DNA of 64,000 bases from Elstera sp043721315 (GCA_043721315.1 JAYSQZ010000034.1:1-64000); one strand, 5' to 3'; shown: positions 6,814 to 15,839, counted from the first letter of the stretch. Notes: generated by a model not told the origin, from the letters alone. Numbers and translations: made by a program.

Positions 6814-8997
6814 CTACTTCTCCAACAGCGTCCAGGCCCCTGTCCAATTATCGGGCGGGGTGTCTTGGCGCAGCGCGGTGCAGCGCTTCAGTAGGCGTTG
6901 GCTGGGTTGATCGTTAGGGCGCAAGGTTAGGCATTCCTCGAAGGCGGCCATCGCGCCGTGCCAGTCGCGGCGGTAGTAGCGGCGCAGCCCCAACTCGAAA
7001 TGATCGCGCAGGCGGGCGGTGTGATCATCGAGCTTGCCGTGCTCGGCCAGTAATTCGTAAACTTTCACGGCTTCCGACTTGCCCATCACCACGATCTCTT
7101 CCATCTCGCGGGTTTCGATTTTCATGCCCGCAAGCTCCCGCGTGGCGCCTGAAATCAGCAAGCGCGTGCCGAGGGCTTTATTCGCGGTTTCCAGCCGCGC
7201 GGCGAGATTGGCGGTATCGCCCAGCACAGTATACGTGCGCGACTGATCGGAGCCGATGGAGCCAACGATGAGTTCCCCCGTCGCAATGCCGCAGCGGATG
7301 TCGATGCTTTCCATCTCGTGGGAAAAACGCCCACTGCGGACCAATCGGCTCACCCAAGCGCGCACTTCTTCCCGCTGTTCTAGCGCGGCCAAACAGGCTT
7401 CGGAGGCTTGCGACATATCCATCGTGAACGGAGGCCCCCAGAAAGCCATGACCGCATCCCCCATGTATTTATCGACAATGCCGTGTTGATCCTTGATGGG
7501 GCGCGACATAAGGGTCAGGTAATCGTTTAGAATCGTCACCAACTCGCGCGGATTGAGGCGCTCCGACAGGTTGGTGAAGCCTTGCATATCGGCGAAAGAA
7601 ACCGTCATCACTTGCTGCTCGCCGCCGATGTTCGGATCGACCAGCAAGCTCGCGACCACGCGCGGATCAATATATTTGCCAAAGGTCTCGCGGATTTTCT
7701 CGGCTTTGCGGCGTTCGGCAATATCGGCCAACATGCGGTTACAAAGCTGCTTGAGCACCGAGGACAGGAGGGCCAACTGATCTTCATCGCCCCGGTTGGG
7801 ATCATGGGCGGCGGCGCTATCGCGGCGTTCGCGCACAATGGCTTCAAGATCGCCCAACACCTCGCGCCGGGCCTCTTCATCAAGCGTATCGGCCAGGGCA
7901 AGCATTTGGCGGCGGATCATGCGTTCTTGGCGGCGGCGCTGGCGTTCGCGTTCGTCCCGGTAGCGGTCAAGGGTACGGGCGTGATCGCGGAAAACTTCGA
8001 CAGCGGCGGCGATGCGGCCAATTTCATCGTTCTTCGGGGCATAAATCTGCACGGACGTATCGCCGCGCGACAGGGCGTTCAGCCCGGTGATGGCATCGTC
8101 CAACGGCCCGAACGAGCGGCGTAAATACCAGATGAGAAAGGCGACAATCAGCATCACGCCAAGGCCAACCAACAGGCCGCTCACTAGCCCCACCCGGTCC
8201 ACGCGTGCGACGGTCGCGGTCACGTCCTTGACGGTAATCAAGGCCCCGACGACGCGGCCCACGGTATCTTCCAGCGGCACCGAGGCAATTTGATACGTGC
8301 GTCCAATCACGGTGCGATGCTCGATATAGCGCTGCCGGATTGGCAGATCGAAGGCTAGTTGTTGAGCCAAAGCCTGATTGGTGCCGTGGGCGATGCGATT
8401 ACGCAGCGACAGAATATAGGCATCACCCCCCAAGCCTTCGCTTAGTTCCGCCAGTGCCCGGTCGCTATCGACGGCGGCGACCAAAATACCACTCACGTGC
8501 CCCAAGGCGCCGGTGATCGGTTGTGCGACGGTGATACGGAATCGGCGGCTGCTATCCTGTTGAACCAGTGCCGCCGCTTTACCCTCGTTCAGCACGTGAC
8601 TGATCGTGCCCGCATCCAGCAGCGTCGGCGGCGGAAAACCGCTGGCGGTGGTCAGCAGTACGTCGCCCTCCCGGTCCAGCAGATCGAGTTGATCAACGCG
8701 CTTTGCGGTTTGAAGCCGAGTGATATCCACCGACACCATCTGCTGCACGTCCGACCGTTCGCCGGTTGCGAGGGCGTCGGCCAGGGGAAGCGTCGCCATC
8801 TCCCGCAAGGCGCTGCTGAGATCCTGCTCGTAGCGTTCGATAATTTTCGACCACAGCAGGGCTTGAGTTTGGAAGGTTTCCTCTGCCCGTCGATCTTCCA
8901 CCAGCCGCTCGCGCTGCCAACTGGCGGCGACGAGACCGCCAGTCAGCAACACAAAAGCCGTAGCAACGATAAGGACGACCCGCGTGCGGAGTAGCAT
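6814..8997 (-). CDS. Membrane class III adenylate/guanylate cyclase with Cache sensor
   Basis: The 727-aa protein is built as follows: TM helix 1 (about 7-25), a 240-residue periplasmic region resembling a double-Cache sensor, TM helix 2 (about 270-292), a HAMP domain (about 293-345), a charged coiled coil (345-435) and a class III cyclase domain (about 460-650). In the cyclase, Asp470 and Asp514 are the metal ligands (SFADMQGFT and KYMGDAVMAFWG), and Asn597 and Arg601 (DTANLAARLE) are the transition-state pair. All are present, so it should be active. Lys510 fits adenylate specificity. The tail (about 660-727) resembles a TPR-like helical hairpin. The gene starts 6 nt after the sensor-MFS fusion gene and is in its operon, so cAMP (or cGMP) output may be part of that system. 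Confidence 0.9.
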   Translation of the reverse strand: MLLRTRVVLIVATAFVLLTGGLVAASWQRERLVEDRRAEETFQTQALLWSKIIERYEQDLSSALREMATLPLADALATGERSDVQQMVSVDITRLQTAKRVDQLDLLDREGDVLLTTASGFPPPTLLDAGTISHVLNEGKAAALVQQDSSRRFRITVAQPITGALGHVSGILVAAVDSDRALAELSEGLGGDAYILSLRNRIAHGTNQALAQQLAFDLPIRQRYIEHRTVIGRTYQIASVPLEDTVGRVVGALITVKDVTATVARVDRVGLVSGLLVGLGVMLIVAFLIWYLRRSFGPLDDAITGLNALSRGDTSVQIYAPKNDEIGRIAAAVEVFRDHARTLDRYRDERERQRRRQERMIRRQMLALADTLDEEARREVLGDLEAIVRERRDSAAAHDPNRGDEDQLALLSSVLKQLCNRMLADIAERRKAEKIRETFGKYIDPRVVASLLVDPNIGGEQQVMTVSFADMQGFTNLSERLNPRELVTILNDYLTLMSRPIKDQHGIVDKYMGDAVMAFWGPPFTMDMSQASEACLAALEQREEVRAWVSRLVRSGRFSHEMESIDIRCGIATGELIVGSIGSDQSRTYTVLGDTANLAARLETANKALGTRLLISGATRELAGMKIETREMEEIVVMGKSEAVKVYELLAEHGKLDDHTARLRDHFELGLRRYYRRDWHGAMAAFEECLTLRPNDQPSQRLLKRCTALRQDTPPDNWTGAWTLLEK

Positions 8998-9003
8998 GGA
9001 CGG

Positions 9004-10899
9004 TTAGCGCTCCTGTCGGGCGATAGGCTGGGGGCGCATCGTTTGAGCTAACCCGAGCACCACAGCCGGAATCCCCAAAATCAGCAAGGCAAACGGAAGC
9101 CCTGCCGAAGCGATGAAGGCGGCCAGACTAACCCCAATCAGCCCGCCTGCCATATCGACCATCAGCAACCCCGAAACGGGCAACAGCGGGCGCGTTAGAC
9201 CCCAGCCGATACCGAAGAGACCGACCGCAAGGGCGCTGGTAACAACATCCGGGGTCAGCGCGAATCCGGCAAGGCCCAGGGCCGCTACCAGCAGGCCGAT
9301 ACCCTGCCGCCGGGCAACCCCGGATAAAAGCCGCGCCGACATCAGCACACCCAACCCAAACGCCCCATAATGCGGCACGGAGGCCAGCAACGTTCCGCTC
9401 GACAGGCCCATCACCGGCAAGGCCTGAAACAGAATTGCCCCGGCAACCACCGCCAGGGTCGCAGGCCCCCAAAGGCTTGGCAAGCCGGTTAAATCATCTG
9501 CCTCGCTCATATCTGGCGTGGTATCGGTATTCCGCAGATTGTTCCAGCCATACAGCGCGCACAGGCTTGCTGCGGCGGCGATGAGCCACAGGGCGGCATT
9601 GACGCCCACACCTTCCCCCAGCACAGCCCCCATCATTGGCCCGACCGCATGGAAACCAAGGGCCGTGACGAGAACGATGTTCCGATCATGGAATATATCT
9701 GCCCGATACCGCACGGTAAGGATGCGCCAGGCCATGCCGAGCGCGATACCGCCAATCAATCGGCTTGCCCAGAACACAACGGCGCTTTGCGTGGCCGCCG
9801 TTGCGACCAAACTCAGGGCTAAGAGCAGCATCGTCAGCAGAAAGACGAGATTTCCACGGTTTGGCCGCACCAGCGGGGCCATGACCGTGCCAAAGCCAAT
9901 CCCGACGAGAGCCAGCCCGAGGGGGACTGCGGCCAAGAGAGAAGGCTCCAGCCCGCCCAAAACATGCGCGCTTCCCACGAGCGGCACGAGCGGGCGCACC
10001 ATTTCGCTGATGATGGTGAGAATCAGCATCAACCAGCGCCCATCGGGCCGCGCAATCGTTTGCGGCAACAGGCGGCGGTTATCGGTGGCGAGCGTGGGGA
10101 AGCGGGTTTTTGCGTCTTCCAGCATATGAGATAATCGGTCGGCGGAAGCGGCATCGAGATCCAGCCCGCGAATGGCGTTGGCCGACGCCGCAAACCGCTC
10201 GAACCGATCTGCGACGGTACGAAGGTTCGCGTTCAACCGCCGGATCGCGCGCCCCATGGTGCCGGGGGCATTGGCGGCGAGCGAGGCACTGAAATGGCCC
10301 TCCAGCACCTGCTGCAAGGCCGTGCCGAGCTGCGCCGACGGGGTATCAATGGCCCGCGCCAGAATAAGCCGCGCCACCTCGAAAATAACAAGCATACCTG
10401 CTAGAATAATCCCGAGTGAGGCGGCTAGATACAGCCATAGCCGATCAATGGCGAAGCTCAAATCGCTCCCGACGCGCAAGGTGCCGACGGCAACCCCATG
10501 CACCGAAATGGGCAAAGTGCTGACGACGGGATGCGAGAGCGGCGAGAAACCGCCCGCGCTATCGGCAGGAAGCGCCTTACCTGCCGCAAACAAAATACGG
10601 CCCCTAGGATCGGTCACTTCCATACCATTAAGAGTTGGATTGTCGTCCAACACTTCTCGCAGCATATCGTTCACCCCGGCCAGCTTTTGCAGCGGAATAC
10701 CGGCGTTGACCGCACTGCTGAGTTGCTTGACGAGGGAGCGGCCCACGGCGGCGCTGTTCTTCTGCATTTCCGCGACCAGCAACGGCGTTACCGTACGGTT
10801 GACTGCCCACAGCATCGCGACAGCCGCAATCAGCAAGAGCGCCCCGCACAGCAGCGTTAGGCGCAGCGGAAAGGGGCGTTTGTCCATAGGGCGGCTCAC
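9004..10899 (-). CDS. Sensor-HAMP-MFS fusion protein (copy A)
   Basis: This 631-aa protein joins a receptor-like front to a transporter. TM1 spans about 12-33 and a Cache-sized periplasmic domain spans 34-153 (GIPLQKLAG at 68-75, then MEVTDPRGRILF). TM2 spans 154-178 and is followed by a HAMP-like segment (about 178-235) and a helical linker. From about residue 288 to the end there are ten to twelve hydrophobic helices of the MFS type. The same order is found in the paralogue at 12710-14788. The GTG start overlaps the stop of the upstream sensor gene (GTGA, 10896-10899); ATG at 10887 is an alternative. The MFS half is shorter and lacks a clear GxxxDRxGRR motif, so it may be a sensor or a diverged transporter rather than a classical pump. 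Substrate unknown. Confidence 0.88.
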   Translation of the reverse strand: MSRPMDKRPFPLRLTLLCGALLLIAAVAMLWAVNRTVTPLLVAEMQKNSAAVGRSLVKQLSSAVNAGIPLQKLAGVNDMLREVLDDNPTLNGMEVTDPRGRILFAAGKALPADSAGGFSPLSHPVVSTLPISVHGVAVGTLRVGSDLSFAIDRLWLYLAASLGIILAGMLVIFEVARLILARAIDTPSAQLGTALQQVLEGHFSASLAANAPGTMGRAIRRLNANLRTVADRFERFAASANAIRGLDLDAASADRLSHMLEDAKTRFPTLATDNRRLLPQTIARPDGRWLMLILTIISEMVRPLVPLVGSAHVLGGLEPSLLAAVPLGLALVGIGFGTVMAPLVRPNRGNLVFLLTMLLLALSLVATAATQSAVVFWASRLIGGIALGMAWRILTVRYRADIFHDRNIVLVTALGFHAVGPMMGAVLGEGVGVNAALWLIAAAASLCALYGWNNLRNTDTTPDMSEADDLTGLPSLWGPATLAVVAGAILFQALPVMGLSSGTLLASVPHYGAFGLGVLMSARLLSGVARRQGIGLLVAALGLAGFALTPDVVTSALAVGLFGIGWGLTRPLLPVSGLLMVDMAGGLIGVSLAAFIASAGLPFALLILGIPAVVLGLAQTMRPQPIARQER

Positions 10900-11651
10900 A
10901 GTTCGTCATCCAATCGCTGAAGATCTTTGGCGCGCGCATCAAGATAGGCGGCGGCGCTACTGATCTTTTCCTGGCCCGCACTGGCAAGGGCGATCAGCGG
11001 GTCGCCGTTGAGTGCAGGAGCATCCTCGCCGCTGAAAATCGCCAGGAGCGCCCTAGGCCGCGCTGCCGAGGCGGCGGTGAGGGCGGCGGTGCTGGCAAGA
11101 AGAGCCAGGGCAAGAACGACGAATATGCCAAGACCCCATAGGTTCAGGCTATCGGAGAACTCGTCAAGGCGCTGATCGAAATAGGTTTTGGCGTATTGAA
11201 GCGCGACATAACCAATAGTTCGTTCAAAATCATTCACGATAGGCACGCCAATAACGATGGCATCGCGTTCGATCACGGTCCACCGTTGACCGCCGGTGGT
11301 TTGAAGGGCCGTGAACCAACGGTTAGGCGCTTCTTCGCCCACAGTGCCCCGGTCGGTGCTGAACAGACTGCGGCCAGTTTCGTCTAAAACCTCAATGGCG
11401 AGAATTTGATCGTCGTCCGCCTTCTCGCGTTCAATCAAATCCTGGCTTACCCGCAGCTCTGCCAAGGGGAAACCAAGGCCGATATTCAATTCCAGTGCAG
11501 TTTTCAAACTCTGAGAGACGAATAAGAAGCGTGTTTCTGCTAATTGGTCATAGGTTTTATCAATCAAGCTGCGATTAAGTTGGAGAATCAGACTAAAAAT
11601 TAAACCCAGAAAGAGCAACAGGGCGAAAAAAATTCGCAATCGGAAGGTCAT
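10896..11651 (-). CDS. Stand-alone membrane sensor protein (copy A)
   Basis: The 251-aa protein has TM1 (5-24), a periplasmic domain of about 145 residues, TM2 (172-196) and a short cytoplasmic tail without any output domain. The periplasmic part looks like a single Cache domain and shares DDQILAIE (80-87) and LFSTD (96-100) with the paralogue at 11955-12713; the GLxxPLAEL segment (58-66) resembles the fusion proteins. The ATG at 11651 has a good ribosome binding site (GAGGTGAT). The stop codon overlaps the start of the sensor-MFS fusion gene, implying 1:1 coupled synthesis and perhaps a heteromer in the inner membrane. The promoter and a 17-bp palindrome lie just upstream. No catalytic role can be assigned. 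Confidence 0.85.
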   Translation of the reverse strand: MTFRLRIFFALLLFLGLIFSLILQLNRSLIDKTYDQLAETRFLFVSQSLKTALELNIGLGFPLAELRVSQDLIEREKADDDQILAIEVLDETGRSLFSTDRGTVGEEAPNRWFTALQTTGGQRWTVIERDAIVIGVPIVNDFERTIGYVALQYAKTYFDQRLDEFSDSLNLWGLGIFVVLALALLASTAALTAASAARPRALLAIFSGEDAPALNGDPLIALASAGQEKISSAAAYLDARAKDLQRLDDEL

Positions 11652-11678
11652 TATTTATCACCTCATCGACCCTAGGCG

Positions 11679-11695
11679 TAGGATAAATTATCCTA
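11679..11695. promoter_or_regulatory. 17-bp perfect palindrome, operator candidate
   Basis: TAGGATAA-A-TTATCCTA is a perfect inverted repeat with 8-bp arms and one central base. It lies 28 bp upstream of the copy A sensor start and at the expected transcription start of the promoter at 11700-11727. Its core GANAAATTNTC is shared with the palindrome at 16631-16647 before the ATP-grasp gene. Confidence 0.65.
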
Positions 11696-11699
11696 ACGT

Positions 11700-11727
11700 C
11701 ATATAGTCTATGTCGTTAACCGTTCAA
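11700..11727 (-). promoter_or_regulatory. Predicted sigma-70 promoter of left-arm operon
   Basis: Read on the minus strand, TTGAAC (11722-11727) and TATATG (11700-11705) are separated by 16 bp. Transcription would start inside the palindrome at 11679-11695, placing an operator at +1. Confidence 0.45.
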
Positions 11728-11954
11728 AGCTTTCCTGTAAAGAATCAATTAATCAATAAAGATCAATTGAAAGACAGGCAAATCTCTGTCCGACGCGAAA
11801 GCACTTCTGTCTTGCCATAAAAATGTTGAGATGCCAAGATTATGAAGGATTTTAATGTTTAATTCATTGATGTCGCGATAGGGTAATCATCTAATGACTT
11901 TATGGGAGTGCAAAGTTTCCACTTAAAGTCGTGGTACGCTCGGTTGAGGATATC

Positions 11955-12713
11955 ATGCGCGGAAAGCTGTCGCTAAAGATCGTTTTAATGTTACAGCTTG
12001 TGTTCGGTATCGCGCTGATTCTGACGGCTTTGCTGAACTATTTCAAATTTGAAAAAACCGTTACCAATGTTATCGCCTCCCGGTTCGTCGTCACCGTCAA
12101 CGGGCTTCAAGGCGACGTTGAAAATGCGATGAATTTGGGGCTGTCGCTGGCAGAGTTGCGCGATCTTCAGCAACTCATCGAGCGTGAAGAGCGCAGCGAT
12201 GACCAAATTTTGGCAATTGAGATTGCCGATACGTCTGGAACCATTTTGTTTTCGACCGATAAAGCGCGCATCGACACCCCCCTCCCCGAAGATTGGTTGC
12301 GAACGATGACGCGCTCTGAAGGCGGAATTTGGCAGCAAACCTATAAAAATAACCCGGTCTTGGGGGCCACCTTGCGAAATACTTTCGGCCAGGTTGCGGG
12401 TGGGGTGATGATAAGCTATGCCAAGTCTGCGGTTACGGGCCGTACGGCGGCGGTGCGTCCAGGGCTTGTTGGGGCGGCATTCGTTGCGATTATCGCGTGC
12501 AGCCTGCTAACCGTCATTGGTGTTTGGCTCGCGTTTCGCAACATTATTGCTGGGTTTCGTGCCGGTGAAACTTATGTGGCGGCGGCCTTGGCGGAGGGCG
12601 ATGCAAGCAAGGCTCCTAAGCCCACCGGGGCATTAGGGGCTGATATTGTTACCATCGTCGAAACGCTTCGGGCTGCCGATCAAGAGTTGAAGCAGGCAGC
12701 AGAAAAAGCATGA
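11955..12713 (+). CDS. Stand-alone membrane sensor protein (copy B)
   Basis: The protein is 252 aa from the ATG at 11955, chosen because GAGG lies 5 nt upstream and because the length then equals the 251-aa paralogue; an upstream GTG at 11931 is less likely. It has TM1 (about 8-28), a periplasmic Cache-like domain, TM2 (about 170-193) and a short cytoplasmic tail of about 58 residues with no known output domain. LGLSLAEL (61-68), LIEREE (74-79), DDQILAIE (82-89) and LFSTD (98-102) match the copy A sensor closely. The TGA stop overlaps the ATG of the sensor-MFS fusion gene (12710-12713), as in the left arm. The gene pair is thus a mirror-image duplicate of the pair at 9004-11651. Confidence 0.85.
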   Translation: MRGKLSLKIVLMLQLVFGIALILTALLNYFKFEKTVTNVIASRFVVTVNGLQGDVENAMNLGLSLAELRDLQQLIEREERSDDQILAIEIADTSGTILFSTDKARIDTPLPEDWLRTMTRSEGGIWQQTYKNNPVLGATLRNTFGQVAGGVMISYAKSAVTGRTAAVRPGLVGAAFVAIIACSLLTVIGVWLAFRNIIAGFRAGETYVAAALAEGDASKAPKPTGALGADIVTIVETLRAADQELKQAAEKA

Positions 12714-14788
12714 ATAATGATCTCGTCAAATCCATCAGTTTCCGGCTTTTAACGCTTGCGGTTCTACTGCTGCTGGCAACGTTGGCGGGTTTTTCAGCCT
12801 TTTCGCGCACCGTGTTCGAGCCGCAGATTATCCCGGAACTTGAAAAAAAGGCCGAAAAAGTCGGCACGTACGTGCTGGTCCAGCTTAATCAAGCCGTAGA
12901 ATGGGGCATCCCCGTCGAAAAATTGGCAGGCACTGAAGGTCTGTTCGACGATATTCTGGAAGATAATACCGATATTGGCTTTATTACGATAACAGACGTG
13001 AACGGCAAGCGGCTGCATTTACGCGGCACGCTTCCAACGCAGTTCGAAGCAGGTTTGGCGCAGATTGCGCGCGAGACCGCTCAGGCAAAAGCGCTCACGC
13101 CGGGCCGCTTGGGGTCGGTCTTCCTCACCACGTCGTTGCCGATCGAGTCAAAAGATACGGTTATCGGTGTTCTCCACGTCGGCGCGCGCGCCGATTACGT
13201 TAGCAGTCAGTTACAGGAAGTTTACTACGATCTCGCGATTATCCTGCTCGTAGCCGCGCTCTTTACTTTTGAAATTCTGCTGTATTTCGTTAATGCCTCC
13301 ATCCTGCGACCCATTCGCGATATTCACGAAATGGCAGCGCGGGTGGCAGTCGGTCATTTCGGGCGTCCGATTGCGCCCAAAGCTCGGGACGAGTTGGGCC
13401 GTATTGCGGTTCGATTGGACGAAGCCGTAGCAAAACTGCGCGGCAATTATGAAGCGCTGGCACAGGCCGTAACGGGGTGGGGTGCCGATGCGCGGGGCCG
13501 GGTATCGGCAACGCTCAACAAGTTTGAGTATGGTTTTCCGTCGAAGCCATCTCTGGCGGCCACCAGCAGCCAGCAGGGTACGGCGTTTATCCGCATTGCG
13601 GTGTTTGTTTTCAGCTTGGCGGAAGAGCTAACCCGCACGTTCCTGTCGGTCTACATTAAAGAACTGTTCGATCCCGTTCCGGGCCTCGCCATGGAGGTTG
13701 TAATCGGCGCGCCGATTGCGTTGTTCATGCTGTTATGGGCATTGGCCCAACCCTTCGCCGGGGCCTATTCGGAAAAGTTTGGCCGCCGGAAAGTGTTTTT
13801 GGTTGGCGCGGCGCTTGCCGCTATCGGGCTTGCGGCCTCGGGCGTGTCGGGCACGCTCGTGCATTTGCTGATTGCACGCTCGATCACCGCCATCGGCTAC
13901 GCCATGGTGTTCATCTCCGCGCAAGGCTTCGTGATTGATAATACGACGCGCGAAACCAGAGCGCAGGGCATGGCCGGTTATGCAGGCGGGATTTTAACGG
14001 CAGGGGTTTGCGGCCCGGCGATTGGCGGGATTCTTGCGGATCAAATCGGCTTCCGCAGTACCTTCATTTTGTCGGCGTGCCTTGCCGTTGTCGCTGCCGT
14101 AATGGTCTATCGCGCTATTCAGGAACGCCCGATTAGCGTGCAATCGGAACGGTTCAGCTTGGCTAACCTAGGGCTGTTCATCGCCAACCCCCGATTTATG
14201 GGCGTGGTGTTGTTTTCGGCCATCCCGACTAAGTTGGCGCTGACTGCGCTCGTCTTCTTCCTGGTCCCGCTGTATCTGAACGACCAGGGGATTAGCCAAT
14301 CTATGATTGGGCGCGTGTTGTTGCTGTATTGGCTGGCGATGATTTTTGTCTCACCAGTCGCCAGCAGCCTCTCGGATCGCTTGGGCAACCGCAAGCTGTT
14401 CGTGGTTGCGGGCGGTGTGCTGGCGGCTGTTGGGGGGGTGGTTGCGGTGCTAAATACCTCGATCTGGTCGATGGTGATTGGCCTCACTGTGCTCGGTATT
14501 GCTCATGGTTTAGTGATGACACCGCAACTGGCGCTCGTCACCACGCTGTCGCACGGGCGGAAAACTCAAAAGATGAGCGAAACCACAGTCTTGTCGATGT
14601 TCCGCCTAATGGAGCGTATCGGCAATGTGATCGCGCCATTTGTGGCGGGTGTGTTGTTGGCACGCTTTGGCTACGCCGGGGCAATCGCGGGCATTGGCTA
14701 TATCTTGGCGGTTTGTGCGGCCATCTGCTTGATCTTATTCATTACCTTCCGGGAGCCAAAAGCTCCCGCCCAAGAGGGGCATCCTTAA
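12710..14788 (+). CDS. Sensor-HAMP-MFS fusion protein (copy B)
   Basis: The 692-aa protein shows the fusion more clearly than copy A. TM1 is at about 12-32, the periplasmic sensor at 33-172 (GIPVEKLAG at 66-74, ITDVNGKRL at 94-102) and TM2 at 174-196. A canonical HAMP domain with a DELG motif follows (about 200-247), then a linker. A full MFS domain runs from about 291 to 685, with GRRK in the first half (YSEKFGRRK) and DRLGNRK in the second half, at the classical loop 2-3 and 8-9 positions. This should be a functional H+-coupled type transporter whose conformation could be tied to ligand binding in the periplasm. The ATG overlaps the upstream sensor stop, and the stop is 1 bp before the binding-protein gene. 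Substrate unknown. Confidence 0.9.
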   Translation: MNNDLVKSISFRLLTLAVLLLLATLAGFSAFSRTVFEPQIIPELEKKAEKVGTYVLVQLNQAVEWGIPVEKLAGTEGLFDDILEDNTDIGFITITDVNGKRLHLRGTLPTQFEAGLAQIARETAQAKALTPGRLGSVFLTTSLPIESKDTVIGVLHVGARADYVSSQLQEVYYDLAIILLVAALFTFEILLYFVNASILRPIRDIHEMAARVAVGHFGRPIAPKARDELGRIAVRLDEAVAKLRGNYEALAQAVTGWGADARGRVSATLNKFEYGFPSKPSLAATSSQQGTAFIRIAVFVFSLAEELTRTFLSVYIKELFDPVPGLAMEVVIGAPIALFMLLWALAQPFAGAYSEKFGRRKVFLVGAALAAIGLAASGVSGTLVHLLIARSITAIGYAMVFISAQGFVIDNTTRETRAQGMAGYAGGILTAGVCGPAIGGILADQIGFRSTFILSACLAVVAAVMVYRAIQERPISVQSERFSLANLGLFIANPRFMGVVLFSAIPTKLALTALVFFLVPLYLNDQGISQSMIGRVLLLYWLAMIFVSPVASSLSDRLGNRKLFVVAGGVLAAVGGVVAVLNTSIWSMVIGLTVLGIAHGLVMTPQLALVTTLSHGRKTQKMSETTVLSMFRLMERIGNVIAPFVAGVLLARFGYAGAIAGIGYILAVCAAICLILFITFREPKAPAQEGHP

Positions 14789-14789
14789 T

Positions 14790-15821
14790 ATGGTGAACTT
14801 TTCACGCCGTCGCTTCGTCGCCGGGGCCGGCATTGCCTCGGCAGGTTTTTCGACAGGGCTTGCGGCGTCGGCGTTCGGGCAGGATGCGGATGGCAAGACG
14901 TTCCGTATCGCCATTCTCACGCCGCGTGAGAATATCGGTGATGTGGCAGGGTTTCGCGATTTCTTCGCGAATGCCCGTATCAAGGTTGAGTACGACCTGC
15001 GTGTCGTCACCAATATGGCCGATATGCCCGGCCATCTTGAGGCGCTGAAACAATCGCGCCCGGACTTGATTTTTACTATTTTTACGCCGATTACTCAGGC
15101 CGTTCTGGGTGCCCATGACGCGGCGGATAAAAGCAAGTTCATTACCGATATTCCGGTCGTCTTCAGTTCCGTTACCAATCCAGTGGCCTCGAAGGTCGTG
15201 CCGTCGCTGGAGGCGCCGGGGCGCAACTGTACCGGCACGCGCCACATCGCCCCGCTCGACACACAGGTGCGGACGATCAGCCTGATGAAGCCCGTGAAGA
15301 AGCTGGCAATCATTTATAATCCTGCCGAAAGCAACATGGTTGTCACGGCGGACGAGTTGCGGACACTGCAACAGCCTCTCGGCTTCCAAATGCTTGATAA
15401 GCCCGTGCCCCAAGACGCGGAGAAGAAACCGATTGCGGCGGCAATCCCCGATTTGGTGCGGGCTGCCGCGACAGAAGGGGCAGACTTTATCTATATCGGA
15501 CCGGATACGCTGGTAGGCTCCAACAATAGCAAATTCGTGGCCGATACAGCGATAGAGCTAAAAATCCCTACCTTCTGCGCGACTGAGTTGCCTGTGCGCC
15601 AATCGAATATGTTGATGGGCCTTGTTAGCCGCGCTTATAATGTTGGGCGTTTTGCGGGCTATAAGGCCAGTGAAATTCTTATCGGCGGGAAGCCCGCGCA
15701 AGCGGTGCCTGTTGAAACGCTGAAGCGTTTCTCCTTTATCATCCGCATCCCGGTCGCACAGAAGCTAGACCTGTATCCGCCGATGCGTCTTCTAAATATC
15801 GCCGAAGTTATCACCTCGTAA
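14790..15821 (+). CDS. Tat-exported ABC-type substrate-binding protein (PF04392-like)
   Basis: This 343-aa protein starts with a twin-arginine signal (SRRRFVAGAG; Arg6-Arg7 among three Arg) that is probably cleaved near residue 30 after AFGQ. The mature part resembles the ABC_sub_bind family (TrpX-like periplasmic binding proteins), with features such as the VFSSVTNPVAS and KLAIIYNPAESN segments that mark its two lobes. No ABC permease or ATPase gene is nearby. It begins 1 bp after the sensor-MFS fusion gene with an AAGAGGGG ribosome binding site, so it belongs to that operon. The most economical idea is that it carries a ligand to the sensor or transporter proteins; this is inference. Known relatives bind aromatic amino acids or other small organic ligands. 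Confidence 0.85.
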   Translation: MVNFSRRRFVAGAGIASAGFSTGLAASAFGQDADGKTFRIAILTPRENIGDVAGFRDFFANARIKVEYDLRVVTNMADMPGHLEALKQSRPDLIFTIFTPITQAVLGAHDAADKSKFITDIPVVFSSVTNPVASKVVPSLEAPGRNCTGTRHIAPLDTQVRTISLMKPVKKLAIIYNPAESNMVVTADELRTLQQPLGFQMLDKPVPQDAEKKPIAAAIPDLVRAAATEGADFIYIGPDTLVGSNNSKFVADTAIELKIPTFCATELPVRQSNMLMGLVSRAYNVGRFAGYKASEILIGGKPAQAVPVETLKRFSFIIRIPVAQKLDLYPPMRLLNIAEVITS

Positions 15822-15839
15822 GGCGGCGGTGGCGGACGA

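Larger units (their letters stand above)
11652..11954. other. AT-rich divergent control region
   Basis: This 303-bp gap separates the two divergent sensor genes and is clearly more AT-rich than its surroundings. Besides the palindrome and promoter listed separately, it has three ATCAATT/ATCAATA words (11744-11750, 11752-11758, 11762-11768) spaced 8 and 10 bp, which could bind a regulator or a nucleoid protein. I find no convincing rightward promoter, although one must lie within about 11770-11940. Confidence 0.55.
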
